This document shows, one piece after another, positions 1 through 7,323 of a stretch of DNA of 64,000 nucleotides. Position numbers and translations under genes: made by a program. The notes beneath the pieces are model-generated. The model did not search any database. It saw only the letters and a program-made list of their open reading frames with translations, and had not been told where the DNA came from. How positions within the stretch are numbered: position 1 is the stretch's first letter; every line of letters starts with the position of its first letter. This stretch comes from DATIUV01 sp049322755 (lineage in GTDB: Bacteria; Pseudomonadota; Gammaproteobacteria; Burkholderiales; UBA6910), in contig JBMOQX010000034.1 in assembly GCA_049322755.1 (NCBI GenBank), positions 27,316-91,315 of the forward strand, read 5' to 3'.

Positions 1-662
1 TTCACCATGTCGGCGGTGACGAGGCCCGGCCGGCCCGCCGCCACCACCAGGATGTCGGCCTGGCGCGTGAATCCGGCCAGGTCGGGCGTGCGCGAATGGC
101 ACACGGTGACGGTGGCGTCCCGCGCCAGCAGCATCAGCGCCAGCGGCTTGCCGACGATGGGGCTGCGCCCGACGACGACGGCATGGCGCCGGGCGATGGG
201 GATGCTCTCGTGCTCCAGCATGCGCACCACCGCGGAGGGTGTGCACGGCGGATAGGTTTCGGCGCCGATCAGTAGCGCCCCCAGGTGCTGGAAGCGGAAG
301 CCGTCCACATCCTTCTCGGGGGCCACGGCCTCCAGCATGTCGCGCATGTCGATGTGGCGCGGCAGCGGGAGCTGGATCAGCACGGCGTGCACCGCGGAAT
401 CGGCGTTGAGCCCGGCTATGTGCGCCAGCAGCGTCTCCTCGCCCACGTCGGCGGGGAAGCGCTCCAGCGTCGAGCGGATGCCGATGCTCTCGCAGGCCTG
501 GGCCTTGCTGCGCACGTAGACCTGGGACGCGGGGTTCTCCCCCACCATCACCGCCGCCAGGGCCGGGCGCACGCCATGCTCGATCAGGCGGTTGGCGCGC
601 ACTTTGAGCGCGGCGCGGATCTCTTCGGCGATGGCACGGCCGTCGAGGAGAGTGGCGGTCAT
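1..662 (-). CDS. folD: FolD, methylenetetrahydrofolate dehydrogenase/cyclohydrolase, 3' part cut by window edge
   Basis: Bifunctional cytosolic enzyme that interconverts 5,10-methylene-THF, methenyl-THF and 10-formyl-THF with NADP, supplying one-carbon units. About 220 N-terminal residues are visible (start MTATLLDGRAIAEEI); the family is about 285 residues, so the C-terminal end lies outside the window. Seen: the VYVRSK segment with the catalytic lysine, the LIQLPLP motif followed by the DVDGFH segment, and the dinucleotide-binding motif VVGRSPIVGKPLALMLL. The ATG at 662 is the only start that gives the usual N-terminus. It is the last gene of the minus-strand run, separated from the PaaK-like gene by 62 bases, and is probably functionally unrelated to the transporter cluster. 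The identification is secure. Confidence 0.95.
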   Translation of the reverse strand, partial: MTATLLDGRAIAEEIRAALKVRANRLIEHGVRPALAAVMVGENPASQVYVRSKAQACESIGIRSTLERFPADVGEETLLAHIAGLNADSAVHAVLIQLPLPRHIDMRDMLEAVAPEKDVDGFRFQHLGALLIGAETYPPCTPSAVVRMLEHESIPIARRHAVVVGRSPIVGKPLALMLLARDATVTVCHSRTPDLAGFTRQADILVVAAGRPGLVTADMV

Positions 663-724
663 GATGCAGCGCAAAAAAAAACGGCAATTATAGCCGAGCG
701 CGTTCCGGACCCGCGGCGGCGCGC

Positions 725-1966
725 TCAGTCATAGACGCGGGTGTCTTCGATGACCTTGCCGTCGTTGGGCAGGCTGCCCGGAGACACCAATACGGCCTCC
801 CCGCGCAGCTTGGTGACGTCACGCATCGTCTCGGCGAGCGCCGTTCGCAGCGCCTCGCCGCCGGCCGCCGCGGCCTCGCAGCGCAGCACCATGCGGTCAT
901 TCCTGGCCGCGTCGTGCCCGATCACCAGGCGCGCGCGCTTCACCTCCGGATGGCGGCGGACGATCTCCGCCACCTGGCCGGGATGGACGAACATGCCCCG
1001 CACTTTCGCCGTCTGGTCGGCACGTCCCAGCCACCCGCGGATGCGCCGGTTGGTGCGGCCACAGGGGCTCGCGCCCGGCAGCACCGCCGACAGGTCGCCG
1101 GTGGCGAAGCGGATCAGCGGGTAGTCGGGATTGAGTGTCGTCACCACCACTTCGCCCACCTCGCCGTCCGCCACCGGGTCCCCGGTACCCGGTCTCACGA
1201 TCTCCAGGATTACACCCTCGTCCACGATCAGTCCCTCCATGGCGGCCGATTCGTAGGCGATCAGTCCCAGGTCGGCCGACGCGTAGCACTGCCGCGTCGC
1301 GACGCCGCGCCCGGCGAGCGCGCTTCTCAGGCTCGCCGGCAGCGCTTCGCCCGACACCAGCGCCTTCTTCAGGCTCGCGATGTCGGCGCCCAGCTCGTCG
1401 GCCTTCTCGCAGAGGATCTTGAGAAACGACGGCGTGCCGCCGTAGCCGTCGGCCCGCAGTGCCGCCATCGCCTGGACCTGCAGCTCGGTCTGGCCGACGC
1501 CGCCGGGGAACACCCGGCAGCCCAGCGCGCGCGCACCGCTGTCGACCATGAAGCCGGCGGGCGTGAAGTGATAGGAAAAGGTGTTGTGCACCAGTTCGCC
1601 GCGGCGAAACCCGGCGGCGAACAGCGCCCGGGCGAAGCGCCACCAGTCGGCGCCGCGGCCCTCGGGATCGAAGATCGGTCCGGGGGAGGCGAAGATGCGG
1701 CCGATCGCGCCCTCCGCCGTGTTCGCCAGCCCGCCAAACGGCGGCTCGGCCTGCTGCCGCTCGGTCAGCTGGGATTTGCGCGTGAGCGGCAGCCGCGCCA
1801 GGTCCGCGCGCGAGCGAATCTCGCGGCCGTCCACGTCCGCCAGCAGGCGGCCATAGGCCGGCGCCACCCGCCGGGCGTGATCCACCTGCGCCGCCAGCGC
1901 CGCCATCAGCGCCTGCTCGCGCAGCTCGGGGTCGCGGGTTTCGAGGGCGTCGAAGTGCTCGGACAT
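725..1966 (-). CDS. PaaK-like phenylacetate-CoA ligase family protein
   Basis: A 413-residue ANL-superfamily adenylate-forming enzyme of the phenylacetate-CoA ligase branch, expected to activate a carboxylic acid (aromatic or fatty) to its CoA thioester with ATP. Seen: the nucleotide-binding stretch YASADLGLIAYE, the hinge segment IRFATGDLSAVLPG with a conserved GDL aspartate, the GRADQTAKVRGMFVHPGQV segment, and a C-terminal DGKVIEDTRVYD where these enzymes carry a catalytic lysine. The usual serine/glycine-rich P-loop is replaced by FASPGPIFDPEG, so the phosphate loop is atypical. It follows the Liv-type transporter genes on the same strand, which suggests it acts on the transported substrate. 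The substrate cannot be read from sequence. Confidence 0.85.
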   Translation of the reverse strand: MSEHFDALETRDPELREQALMAALAAQVDHARRVAPAYGRLLADVDGREIRSRADLARLPLTRKSQLTERQQAEPPFGGLANTAEGAIGRIFASPGPIFDPEGRGADWWRFARALFAAGFRRGELVHNTFSYHFTPAGFMVDSGARALGCRVFPGGVGQTELQVQAMAALRADGYGGTPSFLKILCEKADELGADIASLKKALVSGEALPASLRSALAGRGVATRQCYASADLGLIAYESAAMEGLIVDEGVILEIVRPGTGDPVADGEVGEVVVTTLNPDYPLIRFATGDLSAVLPGASPCGRTNRRIRGWLGRADQTAKVRGMFVHPGQVAEIVRRHPEVKRARLVIGHDAARNDRMVLRCEAAAAGGEALRTALAETMRDVTKLRGEAVLVSPGSLPNDGKVIEDTRVYD

Positions 1967-2055
1967 GGCGGATCAGTTCACAGGGCGGCGGCACCCGGTT
2001 CCCGTAACGGCGGCCGGTATGCGGACATGGACGGGGCGGCGCCGGCGGCGCCGCG

Positions 2056-2895
2056 TCAGGCCAGCCAGCGCTTGCGCCGGCGGTAATGCTTGACGTCGCG
2101 AAAGCTCTTGCGGCCCGCCGTGGACAGCCCGAGATAGAACTCCTTGACGTCCTCGTTGCTGGCCAGCGCCGCGGCCTCGCCGTCCATCACCACGCGGCCG
2201 TTCTCGAGGATGTAGCCGTAATCCGCGAACCGCAGCGCCACCATGGTGTTCTGCTCCGCCAGCAGGAAGCTCACCCGCTCCTTTTCGTTGAGGTTCTTCA
2301 CGATGCTGAAGATCTCCTCCACGATCTGGGGCGCAAGGCCCATGGACGGCTCGTCCAGCAGGATCATGGTGGGCCGCGCCATCAGCGCGCGGCCCACCGC
2401 GGTCATCTGCTGCTCGCCGCCCGAGGTGAACCCGGCCATGGCGTGCCGCCGCTCCTTGAGCCGCGGGAAGTAGCTGTACACGCGCTCGAGGTCGGCGCGG
2501 ATCTCGGCCCGGCTCGCCTTGCGCGTGAACGCGCCGGTCAGCAGGTTCTCCTCGACGGTCAGGTGGCCGAAGACGTGCCGGCCCTCCATCACCTGGATCA
2601 CGCCGCGCCGCACCAGGTCCGGCGGCGTGAGATTGTCGATGCGCTCGCCGCGGAATTCGACCGAGCCCTTGGTCACCTCGCCGCGCTCCGCCCGCAGCAG
2701 GTTGGAAATGGCCTTCAGCGTCGTGCTCTTGCCGGCGCCGTTGGCGCCCAGCAGCGCCACGATGCGGCCATCCGGCACCTCGAGGGAAACGCCCTTGAGG
2801 ACCAGGATGACGTGATCGTAGATGACCTCGATGTTGTTCACCGACAGCAGGAACGGGCTGGCCGCTGCGGCGGCGGTGGATTCTGCGTATGGCAT
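2056..2895 (-). CDS. Liv-type ABC transporter ATP-binding protein (LivF-like)
   Basis: A 279-residue cytoplasmic ATPase subunit of a branched-chain-amino-acid-type (HAAT) importer. Seen: Walker A GANGAGKST near residue 50, a Q-loop in the GVIQVMEGRHVFGHLTV segment (the VMEGRHVF pattern is typical of LivF), an ABC signature in the form SGGEQQM (leading residue T), and Walker B MILLDEPSMGL. The C-terminal tail carries a basic run (HYRRRKRWLA). It is longer than E. coli LivF (about 237) at both ends. It lies downstream of the binding-protein gene, separated by a strong stem-loop, and pairs with the LivG-like ATPase at 6535-7323. The neighbouring acyl-CoA ligases suggest that the cargo is a carboxylic acid rather than an amino acid; this is an inference. 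Confidence 0.9.
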   Translation of the reverse strand: MPYAESTAAAAASPFLLSVNNIEVIYDHVILVLKGVSLEVPDGRIVALLGANGAGKSTTLKAISNLLRAERGEVTKGSVEFRGERIDNLTPPDLVRRGVIQVMEGRHVFGHLTVEENLLTGAFTRKASRAEIRADLERVYSYFPRLKERRHAMAGFTSGGEQQMTAVGRALMARPTMILLDEPSMGLAPQIVEEIFSIVKNLNEKERVSFLLAEQNTMVALRFADYGYILENGRVVMDGEAAALASNEDVKEFYLGLSTAGRKSFRDVKHYRRRKRWLA

Positions 2896-2925
2896 GTCTT
2901 TCCGGTTCGGTCAGAGCGCCCGGAG

Positions 2926-2957
2926 AAACCGTCTTCGGCCGCAGCCGAAGACGGTTT
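2926..2957 (-). terminator. Perfect 14-bp stem-loop between binding-protein gene and livF-like gene
   Basis: Arms AAACCGTCTTCGGC and GCCGAAGACGGTTT pair perfectly around a 4-base loop. On the minus-strand transcript it sits 19 bases after the binding-protein stop codon and 31 bases before the livF-like start. There is no long U-run after it, so it is more likely a partial terminator or 3'-end stabiliser that raises binding-protein mRNA over downstream genes than a full terminator. Confidence 0.6.
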
Positions 2958-2975
2958 GACCCGGCCCTCGTCAGG

Positions 2976-4331
2976 TCACTTCTCTTTCGAGCAGTCCCGC
3001 GGCGTGATCTTCTTCTCCGCCGCGTACTTGGCGGCGGAGGCCTCGATCATCGGCCGCACGATGTCCTGGTCGGACGCGATCCAGTCCGTGATCACGACCC
3101 AGCGCTCGCCGTTCCACTGCTGGAACTTGACCGCGCCGCCGCCCTCATGGTCCAGGCACGAGGCCTTGATCGGCTGCATCAGGCCATACGCCCCCAGCTG
3201 CTTGATGCGCTTGTCGTCGATGTTGAGGTTCTCGATGCCCCAGCGCACCTGCTCGCCGGTGAGCGGCTTGCCCTTGCCGAACTTCTCCTGCGCGGTGCGC
3301 ACCGCCTCCGCCGTGACGATGCCCTGGATCACGCCGCGGTTGTAGTAAATGGTGCCGATGCGGCTCGGATCGGCCAGGTTGCCCTTCTTGGCGCCGGTAT
3401 AGAGGTGCTTCTCGATGTCCTGGATCACCGGGAAGTCCTTGCCCGACGGATGGAAGCCGGCCGCGATCAGGCCCTTGGCCGCGTCGCCGGCCGGAATCAC
3501 GTCTTCCTCGGCGCCGCTCCACCACACGCCGACGATCCGGTCGGCCGGGTAGCCCACCTTCTGCGCGGTCCGCAGCGCTGTCGGGTTCATCACCCCCCAG
3601 CCCCGCAGGATCACCCAGTCGGGTTTGTAGCGGCGGATCTCCAGCCACTGCGACTGCTGCTCGTTGCCCGGGTGCGGGACTTCCAGGTGCTTGACCTCGA
3701 AGCCGTACTTTTTGGCCTGGACGTCCAGCACCGGGATCGTCTCCTTGCCGTAGGCCGAGCCGTGGTAGAGGTTGACGATCTTCTTGCCCTTGAGCTTGTC
3801 CATGCCGCCTTCGCGCTCGCCGATGAACTTGATCTTGGCGGTGCTCTGGCTCCAGTAGTTGGTGCCCAGCGGGAAGATGTAGGGGAAGACGCGGCCGTCG
3901 GAGGCGTCCGTGCGGCCGAAGCCCATGGAGATCACCGGGATCTTGTCGTTGGTGGCGCGATCGATGATGGAGTAGGTCACGCCGGTGGAGAGCACCGCGA
4001 ACACCGTGGCGCCGGTGGGGCCCTTGCCCTTGAGGCGCTCGTAGCACTCGACGCCGCGGTCGTTCTTGTACTCGGTCTCGCACTCCTCCCAGGTGAACTT
4101 GACGCCGTTCACGCCGCCGTCACGCATGTTCAGCATGTTGAGGTAGTCGATGTAGCCGCCGAAATAGCTGATGCCGGCAGCGGCGTAGGGGCCGACCCGG
4201 TAGGACAGCATCGGCACGAACTGCTCCTTGGCCTGCGCCATTGCAGGTGGAGCGACCAGTGCTGCACCTGCGATGCCGGCGGCGACCAGCCCGGCCACCA
4301 GGCCGCGGCGTCCAAAAGTTCCGCTTTTCAT
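2976..4331 (-). CDS. Liv-type ABC transporter periplasmic substrate-binding protein
   Basis: A 451-residue exported solute-binding protein of the periplasmic-binding-protein type 1 fold (Peripla_BP_6 group), binding the substrate in the periplasm and delivering it to the LivH/LivM-like permeases. Seen: a Sec signal peptide with a basic start, a long Ala/Gly/Val core and a probable cut after AMA near residue 34, then a type I binding fold with motifs such as GVNGVKFTWEECETEY. It is larger than LivJ/LivK (about 370), like the proteins found beside acyl-CoA ligases in betaproteobacteria. The ATG at 4331 is chosen because AGGAGG lies 8 bases upstream; a TTG two codons earlier is open but weaker. 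The ligand is not determinable from sequence. Confidence 0.92.
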   Translation of the reverse strand: MKSGTFGRRGLVAGLVAAGIAGAALVAPPAMAQAKEQFVPMLSYRVGPYAAAGISYFGGYIDYLNMLNMRDGGVNGVKFTWEECETEYKNDRGVECYERLKGKGPTGATVFAVLSTGVTYSIIDRATNDKIPVISMGFGRTDASDGRVFPYIFPLGTNYWSQSTAKIKFIGEREGGMDKLKGKKIVNLYHGSAYGKETIPVLDVQAKKYGFEVKHLEVPHPGNEQQSQWLEIRRYKPDWVILRGWGVMNPTALRTAQKVGYPADRIVGVWWSGAEEDVIPAGDAAKGLIAAGFHPSGKDFPVIQDIEKHLYTGAKKGNLADPSRIGTIYYNRGVIQGIVTAEAVRTAQEKFGKGKPLTGEQVRWGIENLNIDDKRIKQLGAYGLMQPIKASCLDHEGGGAVKFQQWNGERWVVITDWIASDQDIVRPMIEASAAKYAAEKKITPRDCSKEK

Positions 4332-4436
4332 TCTCAATTCCTCCTGTCTAAGGTGGTGATAAACGCGAACCTGCGTGGGATCGCTTTCTTCTGCTGCTCA
4401 CGCAATATACTCCGCGCGCAGCCATACACGAAACCG

Positions 4437-5504
4437 TCAGTGGGGGAACGGCCACAGCCGCAGCTTTTCCTTGCCGATCTGCCACAACCGGGCGAGCCCG
4501 TTGGGCTCCACCGCCAGGAAGAAGATGATCAGCCCGCCGAAGATGATGAGTTCGGTGTTGGAGAGAATCGCGGTGGGCACCGCGCCGCCGAACAGGGCGT
4601 GGGCGATCAGGTTGAGCAGGATGGGCAGCAGGATGATGAAGGCCGCGCCCAGGAACGCCCCCAAGATGGTGCCCAGCCCGCCGATGATGATCATGAACAG
4701 GATCTGGAACGAGCGGTTGAGGTCGAACGCCTGCGGCTCCACCGCGCCCAGGTAGGCGTAGGCGTAGAGCGCGCCGGCGACCCCGCAATAGAACGAGCTG
4801 ATGGCGAACGCCAGCAGCTTGGTCTTGAGCATCGGGATGCCGATCACCTCGGCGGCCACGTCCATGTCCCTGATCGCCATGAACGCGCGCCCGGTCTTGG
4901 AGCGCATCAGGTTCTTTGCCAGCAGCGCCATCACCGTGACGATGGTGAGCGTCAGCAGGTATTTCTTGAGCGGCGTGTCGAACGCCACGCCGAGCATGGC
5001 CATGGGCTGCGCGTCGATCACGCCCGAAGGACTGTAGTTGGTGAACCAGCCGAACTTGGTCAAGGCCCACTCGATGAAGAACTGCGCCGCTAGGGTCGCC
5101 ACCGAAAGGTAGAAGCCCTTGATGCGCAGCGACGGCAGTCCGAAAACGATTCCGACCGCCGCTGCGGTGAGACCCGCGAGGAAGAACGCCAGCAGAAACG
5201 GCATGCCGTCGACGCGCAGGATGAAATTGTAGGTCGCAAAAGCGCCGACTGCCATGAATCCGGCGGTGCCCAGGGATACCTGCCCGGCGTAGCCGGTGAG
5301 GATGTTGAGCCCCAGTGCCGCCAGCGACAGCACCAGAAACGGAATCATGATCCCCGTGAACAGGTAGTCCGAGCCCATCCACGGCACCACGAGGTACGCC
5401 AGCGCCAGGATGACGAAAAACCCGATCCGGTCCTGGCGGATCGGAAAGATCTGCGCGTCGGTGGTGTAGCTGGTCTTGAACTGGCCGGCTTCGCGGTAAA
5501 ACAT
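4437..5504 (-). CDS. Liv-type ABC transporter permease (LivM-like)
   Basis: A 355-residue inner-membrane permease with about 8-10 hydrophobic segments. It forms the translocation channel with the LivH-like permease. Seen: the characteristic LNILTGYAGQVSLGTAGFMAVGA stretch early in the protein (the NLxxGYxGQxSLG pattern of LivM), the MIIIGGLGTILGAFLGA motif and the GRAFMAIRDMDVAAEVIGI segment, which is the ATPase-contacting loop. It starts at ATG 5504. The gap of about 100 bases to the next gene (binding protein) contains that gene's strong ribosome-binding site. Confidence 0.93.
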   Translation of the reverse strand: MFYREAGQFKTSYTTDAQIFPIRQDRIGFFVILALAYLVVPWMGSDYLFTGIMIPFLVLSLAALGLNILTGYAGQVSLGTAGFMAVGAFATYNFILRVDGMPFLLAFFLAGLTAAAVGIVFGLPSLRIKGFYLSVATLAAQFFIEWALTKFGWFTNYSPSGVIDAQPMAMLGVAFDTPLKKYLLTLTIVTVMALLAKNLMRSKTGRAFMAIRDMDVAAEVIGIPMLKTKLLAFAISSFYCGVAGALYAYAYLGAVEPQAFDLNRSFQILFMIIIGGLGTILGAFLGAAFIILLPILLNLIAHALFGGAVPTAILSNTELIIFGGLIIFFLAVEPNGLARLWQIGKEKLRLWPFPH

Positions 5505-5528
5505 GCTAGACCCTGTGAATGATGAAGG

Positions 5529-5607
5529 GTGAACGGTGAGCCGAAGTGCCGGAGCGCGGCTCCGGGTGATGTGTCTTACGCTTCATCATGGGCCATTCAC
5601 CGTTCAC
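5529..5607. repeat. Nested inverted repeat between livH-like and livM-like genes
   Basis: Outer arms GTGAACGGTGA (5529-5539) and TCACCGTTCAC (5597-5607) are perfect complements and sit in longer degenerate GGTGAA-type tracts. An inner hairpin CCGGAGC-GCG-GCTCCGG (5549-5565) lies between them. It fills most of the 127-base gap between two permease genes. It looks like a small dispersed repeat or an intercistronic mRNA structure. Nothing indicates a gene here. Confidence 0.5.
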
Positions 5608-5631
5608 CATTCACCATTTGCCGGTCACTCG

Positions 5632-6513
5632 TCACACCCGCTCGATGCGCTTCTCGCCGAACAGCCCTTCCGGCCGCACCAGCAGGAACAGCATGGCGAA
5701 CACGTAGGGGAACCAGTTCTCGATGCCGCCGCCCACGTAGGGGCCGATATAGACTTCGGCGAGCTTCTCGGTGGCGCCGATGATGAGGCCGCCGACGATG
5801 GCGCCAGGCACGGAGGTGAACCCGCCCAGGATCAGGACCGGCAGCGCCTTGAGGGCAAGAAACGTCAAGGCGAACTGCACGCCGACGCGGGCGCCCCAGA
5901 GCATGCCCGTCACCAGCGCCACCAGCCCCGCCACCGCCCACACGATCGCCCAGATCTGCTGCAGCGGGATGCCCACCGATTGAGCGGCCTGGTGGTCGTC
6001 CGCCACTGCCCGCAGCGCGCGGCCGATGCGGGTCTTGCTGAAAAACAGCGCCAGCGCCGTCACCATCACCGCCGCCGTCCCTGCGGCGAACAGATCGAAC
6101 TGACTGATCAGTATGCCCTCGATCTCCAGCGGCACGTCGGCGATGCCCAGGTCGAGGCCGTGCACCGATGCGCCCCAGAACAGCTGCGCCACGCCCTCGA
6201 TGACGAACGTCAGGCCCAGCGTGGCCATGAACAGCGTGATCTCCGGCTGGTTCACCAGCGGGCGCAGCACGATGCGCTCGGTGAGGATGCCCACCACCAC
6301 CATGATGGCCAGGGTCGCCGCCATCGCCAGCCAGAAGTTCCAGCCGTAATTCAGCAGGCTGACGAACGTCAGCGCGGCGAAGAACACCATCGCGCCCTGG
6401 GCGAAGTTGAACACCCCGGAGGCCTTGTAGATCAGCACGAAGCCGAGCGCCACCAGCGAGTACATGACCCCCGCCAGCAGCCCGCCGATCAGCACTTCGA
6501 AGAAAAACGCCAT
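5632..6513 (-). CDS. Liv-type ABC transporter permease (LivH-like)
   Basis: A 293-residue inner-membrane permease with about eight hydrophobic segments, partner of the LivM-like protein. Seen: the N-terminal GGLLAGVMYSLVALGFVLIYKASGVFNFAQGA pattern (positions about 10-42, the LivH hallmark with FNFAQG), the RALRAVADDHQAAQSVGI ATPase-contact loop and the ALPVLILGGFTSVPGAIVGG motif near residue 225. Length matches the family (about 300). It is followed by the repeat at 5529-5607 and preceded by the LivG-like ATPase with a 21-base gap, consistent with one operon. Confidence 0.94.
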   Translation of the reverse strand: MAFFFEVLIGGLLAGVMYSLVALGFVLIYKASGVFNFAQGAMVFFAALTFVSLLNYGWNFWLAMAATLAIMVVVGILTERIVLRPLVNQPEITLFMATLGLTFVIEGVAQLFWGASVHGLDLGIADVPLEIEGILISQFDLFAAGTAAVMVTALALFFSKTRIGRALRAVADDHQAAQSVGIPLQQIWAIVWAVAGLVALVTGMLWGARVGVQFALTFLALKALPVLILGGFTSVPGAIVGGLIIGATEKLAEVYIGPYVGGGIENWFPYVFAMLFLLVRPEGLFGEKRIERV

Positions 6514-6534
6514 GTCGCGTCCCCTGCGCCCGGG

Positions 6535-7323
6535 TCAGTGGGCGACGCCCAGGTAGGCGTCGATGACCGCCTGGTTGCTGCGCACCGCGTCCGGATTGCC
6601 TTCGGCGATCTTGCGGCCGTAGTCGAGCACCACCACCCGGTCGGAAATGTCCATCACCACGCCCATGTCGTGCTCGATCAGGACGATGGTGGTGCCGAAT
6701 TCGTCGTTCACGTCCAGCACGAAACGGCACATGTCCTGTTTTTCCTCGACGTTCATCCCCGCCATGGGCTCGTCCAGCAGCAGCAGCTTCGGCTCCGCCG
6801 CCAGTGCGCGTCCCAGCTCGACGCGTTTCTGCAGCCCGTAGGGCAGGCGCCCGACCGGGGTCTTGCGGATGTGCTGGATCTCGAGGAAGTCGATGATCTC
6901 CTCCACCTTGCGCCGGTTCGCGACCTCCTCGCTGCGGGCGCGGCCGAAGTAGAGCGCGTGCTCGAGGAAGTTGGTGCGCATATGCAGATTGCGCCCGGTC
7001 ATGATGTTGTCGAGCACGCTCATGCCCTTGAACAGCGCGATGTTCTGGAAGGTGCGTGCGATGCCCTGGGCGGCGGCCTCGTGGGGTCGCACGCGCTTGC
7101 GCGTCCGCCCGAGAAAGGTGACCGTGCCCTCCTGCGGATGGTAGACGCCGTTCACCACGTTGAGCATCGAGCTCTTGCCCGCGCCGTTGGGCCCGATGAT
7201 GGCCAGGATCTGGTGCTCGCGCACCTCGAAGGACACGTTCTGCAGCGCCTTCACGCCGCCGAACGAGAGCGAGATGTCCTGCACCGAGAGGATGGCGGCG
7301 TCGATGGCGCGGGGCGCGGTCAT
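6535..7323 (-). CDS. Liv-type ABC transporter ATP-binding protein (LivG-like)
   Basis: A 262-residue ATPase subunit paired with the LivF-like protein. Seen: Walker A GPNGAGKSS near residue 45, the GIARTFQNIALFKGMSVLDNIMTGRN Q-loop region typical of LivG, a degenerate ABC signature (LPYGLQKRVELGRAL instead of LSxGxxR), Walker B LLLLDEPMAGMN and the switch histidine in IEHDMGVVMDISDRVVVLDYG. The replacement of the canonical LSGGQ by PYGLQKR is common in this family. Its ATG directly follows the acyl-CoA synthetase stop codon with no gap, so the two are probably translationally coupled. Confidence 0.93.
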   Translation of the reverse strand: MTAPRAIDAAILSVQDISLSFGGVKALQNVSFEVREHQILAIIGPNGAGKSSMLNVVNGVYHPQEGTVTFLGRTRKRVRPHEAAAQGIARTFQNIALFKGMSVLDNIMTGRNLHMRTNFLEHALYFGRARSEEVANRRKVEEIIDFLEIQHIRKTPVGRLPYGLQKRVELGRALAAEPKLLLLDEPMAGMNVEEKQDMCRFVLDVNDEFGTTIVLIEHDMGVVMDISDRVVVLDYGRKIAEGNPDAVRSNQAVIDAYLGVAH

